Below, one piece after another: positions 12,756 through 14,436 of a stretch of 14,436 nucleotides of DNA (position 1 is the first letter of the stretch; each line of letters begins with the position of its first letter). A program made the translations under genes and the position numbers. The notes beneath the pieces were generated by a model. It saw only the letters and a list, made by a program, of their open reading frames with translations, was not told the origin of the DNA and made no database searches. The stretch is from Clostridiaceae bacterium (GTDB lineage Bacteria; Bacillota; Clostridia; Oscillospirales; Acutalibacteraceae): the NCBI GenBank assembly GCA_016292455.1, contig JAEDIL010000044.1, positions 1 through 14,436 on the forward strand, read 5' to 3'.

Positions 12756-14436
12756 TTGGATAAATACTCAATGAGCGTTCAATATATCAAAGGCGTCGGC
12801 GAAAAACGCGCCGAGCTCTTTTCAAAGCTTGACGTTCATAACCTTTTTGACCTTGTTCACTTGTTTCCCCGAAGCTACCTTGATTTCAGCTCACCCATAC
12901 CGATAGGAGAACTCAGGGGCGGCGAAACCGCCTGCGTGCGCGCCACGGTGGGCTGCCGCGTTTCAAAGGCACAGCTTCGCCGCGGCATGACGGTTTTCAA
13001 AACCGTTCTGACTGACGGCGCGGACGTTCTGCATATCACAATTTTCAACAACCGCTTTCTTGCCGAACGGCTTGAAGAGGGAAAGGAATTCCTTTTTCTC
13101 GGAAAGGTTTCACGCAATCGCGGCGAGCTTGAAATGACCAACCCGATGGTTGAAGAGGTAAATTCACCCGTTTTGCTTCGTCCCGTCTATCCGCTGACCG
13201 CCTCGCTTTCAAACAAAACAATTGAAAATGCCGTCAAAAATGCGCTTGCCATTTACTATCAGGCGGAAAGTCCGGATCCGATTCCCGATGAAATCCGCCG
13301 CAGGTTCAACCTTTGCCACGAACAGTTCGCTCTCAGGAATATCCACTTTCCCTCCTGCCTGAAAGACGCGGAAATTGCGCGCAAAAGGCTCATTTTTGAA
13401 GAGCTTCTTGTGCTTCAGACGGGAATGCTTGCTATGAGGAAAAGGAACAGGGAAAAAACCGATATAATCATTCACAACCGGACAGATGAATTCATTTCAG
13501 CTCTTCCGTTCACACTCACCAAAGCGCAAAAAAGAGCCGTATCCGAATGTGCAAAGGATATGGCAGGCTCTGTTCCGATGAACCGGCTGCTTCAAGGCGA
13601 TGTCGGTTCAGGCAAAACGGTGGTTGCAGCGGCACTGATGTATTCGGCGGCAAAATCCGGCTTTCAGTCTGCCCTGATGGCTCCGACAGAGGTTCTCGCC
13701 GTTCAGCACTTCAAAACGCTCTCAAAAATGCTTCCCGGGGACATCCGTCTTTCGCTTCTGACAGGTTCATCAACGGCAAAGGAAAAGCGCGAAGCAAAAG
13801 CACAGCTTGAAAGCGGCGAAACCGATATAATCATCGGCACCCACGCGCTTCTCACCGAGGACACAGTTTTTTCCTCGCTCGGTCTTGTTGTGACGGACGA
13901 GCAGCACCGCTTCGGTGTCAGACAGCGCGGACTGCTCAGTCAGAAAGGGAAAAGCGTTCACGTTCTCGTCATGTCCGCAACGCCGATTCCGCGCACTCTT
14001 TCGCTGATAATTTACGGCGACCTTGAAATATCCGTTCTTGACGAGCTTCCGGCAGGCAGACAAAAGATAAAAACATATTTCGTTGACTCTTCCTATCGTC
14101 CAAGGATATACGCATACATAAAAAAGCACCTTGACAGCGGATTTCAGGCGTACATTGTCTGTCCGTTGGTTGAGGAAAGCGAGAGCGACCTTGTTTCGGC
14201 AGCAGAATATGCCGAAGAGCTTTCGGAAAAAGAGTTTGCAGGCTATCGCGTTGCGCTCCTGCACGGAAAAATGAAGCCGAAAGAAAAAAACCGTATTATG
14301 AAATCCTTTTCGGACGGAGAAACCCAGCTTCTTGTTTCAACAACTGTAATCGAAGTCGGAATTGATGTTCCGAATGCCGCGGTAATGGTTATTGAAAACG
14401 CCGAACGCTTCGGTCTTTCAACGCTCCACCAGCTTC
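12756..14436 (+). CDS. recG: ATP-dependent DNA helicase RecG (3' end cut off by the window)
   Basis: The first 560 codons of RecG, a monomeric superfamily-2 helicase that remodels stalled replication forks and branched recombination intermediates. The N-terminal wedge domain begins with YIKGVGEKRAELFSKL and includes LRPVYPLTASLSNKTIENAV. Helicase motifs are in order (numbered from the TTG): Walker A GDVGSGKT (281-288), DEQH (381-384) followed by RFG, SATPIPRT (407-414), then VSTTVIEVGIDVPNA and ENAERFGLSTLHQL at the window edge. Members have about 680 residues, so roughly 120 are outside. The start is uncertain: TTG at 12756 has GGGAG (12740-12744) at 11 bases, whereas ATG at 12771 fits the family well but lacks a near ribosome binding site. 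It follows the DhaL-domain gene by six bases, the common Firmicutes order. Confidence 0.95.
   Translation, partial: MDKYSMSVQYIKGVGEKRAELFSKLDVHNLFDLVHLFPRSYLDFSSPIPIGELRGGETACVRATVGCRVSKAQLRRGMTVFKTVLTDGADVLHITIFNNRFLAERLEEGKEFLFLGKVSRNRGELEMTNPMVEEVNSPVLLRPVYPLTASLSNKTIENAVKNALAIYYQAESPDPIPDEIRRRFNLCHEQFALRNIHFPSCLKDAEIARKRLIFEELLVLQTGMLAMRKRNREKTDIIIHNRTDEFISALPFTLTKAQKRAVSECAKDMAGSVPMNRLLQGDVGSGKTVVAAALMYSAAKSGFQSALMAPTEVLAVQHFKTLSKMLPGDIRLSLLTGSSTAKEKREAKAQLESGETDIIIGTHALLTEDTVFSSLGLVVTDEQHRFGVRQRGLLSQKGKSVHVLVMSATPIPRTLSLIIYGDLEISVLDELPAGRQKIKTYFVDSSYRPRIYAYIKKHLDSGFQAYIVCPLVEESESDLVSAAEYAEELSEKEFAGYRVALLHGKMKPKEKNRIMKSFSDGETQLLVSTTVIEVGIDVPNAAVMVIENAERFGLSTLHQL

Noticed and set aside
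13770..14264. 164-codon open frame on the - strand
   Set aside because: It lies wholly inside recG, whose + strand frame has all helicase motifs; the - strand product is Cys/Phe-rich without any recognisable domain and has no ribosome binding site that stands out.
1..14436. CRISPR arrays, insertion sequences, tRNA or rRNA genes, riboswitches, toxin-antitoxin or phage-defence genes
   Set aside because: I looked for direct repeats, transposase-like frames, terminal inverted repeats and conserved RNA motifs and saw none. The gene content is explained by polysaccharide assembly and conserved housekeeping functions.

Overview
The window looks like chromosomal DNA of a low-to-moderate GC Bacillota, probably class Clostridia (Oscillospiraceae/Ruminococcaceae-like). 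The reasons are tightly packed genes all on the + strand, strong AAGGAGG-type ribosome binding sites, a gram-positive style lipoprotein signal, and a DhaL-domain (YloV/FakA-like) gene directly followed by recG, which is a common Firmicutes gene order. The taxonomic call is inference, because no rRNA or tRNA is present.

Positions 1-8525 are part of a surface polysaccharide (capsule, exopolysaccharide or cell-wall glycan) assembly operon that continues upstream of the window. It holds four consecutive family-2 glycosyltransferases (51-3941), a polysaccharide pyruvyl transferase family protein (3934-5103), a Wzx-type multi-spanning flippase (5116-6681) and a fifth family-2 glycosyltransferase (6674-7669). 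Genes are 1-12 bases apart or overlap by 8 bases, so they are probably co-transcribed and partly translationally coupled. Together they would add sugars to a lipid-linked repeat unit, possibly add an acidic pyruvyl group, and flip the unit across the membrane. The polymerase and the initiating sugar-phosphate transferase are not in the window.

The operon ends in a decayed gene (7696-8525). It is a coenzyme F420 hydrogenase/dehydrogenase beta-subunit family protein that has lost most of its N-terminal ferredoxin-like region and carries two further single-base frameshifts. Genes of this family often sit beside polysaccharide pyruvyl transferases in surface polysaccharide loci. A rho-independent terminator (8540-8593) follows.

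A good sigma-A type promoter (TTGAAT, 17 bases, TATAAT; 8652-8680) starts a second operon of more widely conserved genes: a histidine phosphatase (8711-9439), a YmdB-family metallophosphoesterase (9436-10209), an orphan solute-binding lipoprotein (10224-11771), a shortened DhaL/FakA-like protein (11829-12749) and recG (12756 to the window end, truncated). A hairpin that buries the ribosome binding site of the DhaL/FakA-like gene is the clearest unexplained regulatory structure.

I did not find a convincing new multi-gene system. The best leads are the decayed redox partner of the pyruvyl transferase, the FakA-like protein without its C-terminal domain, and the hairpin at 11792-11823.
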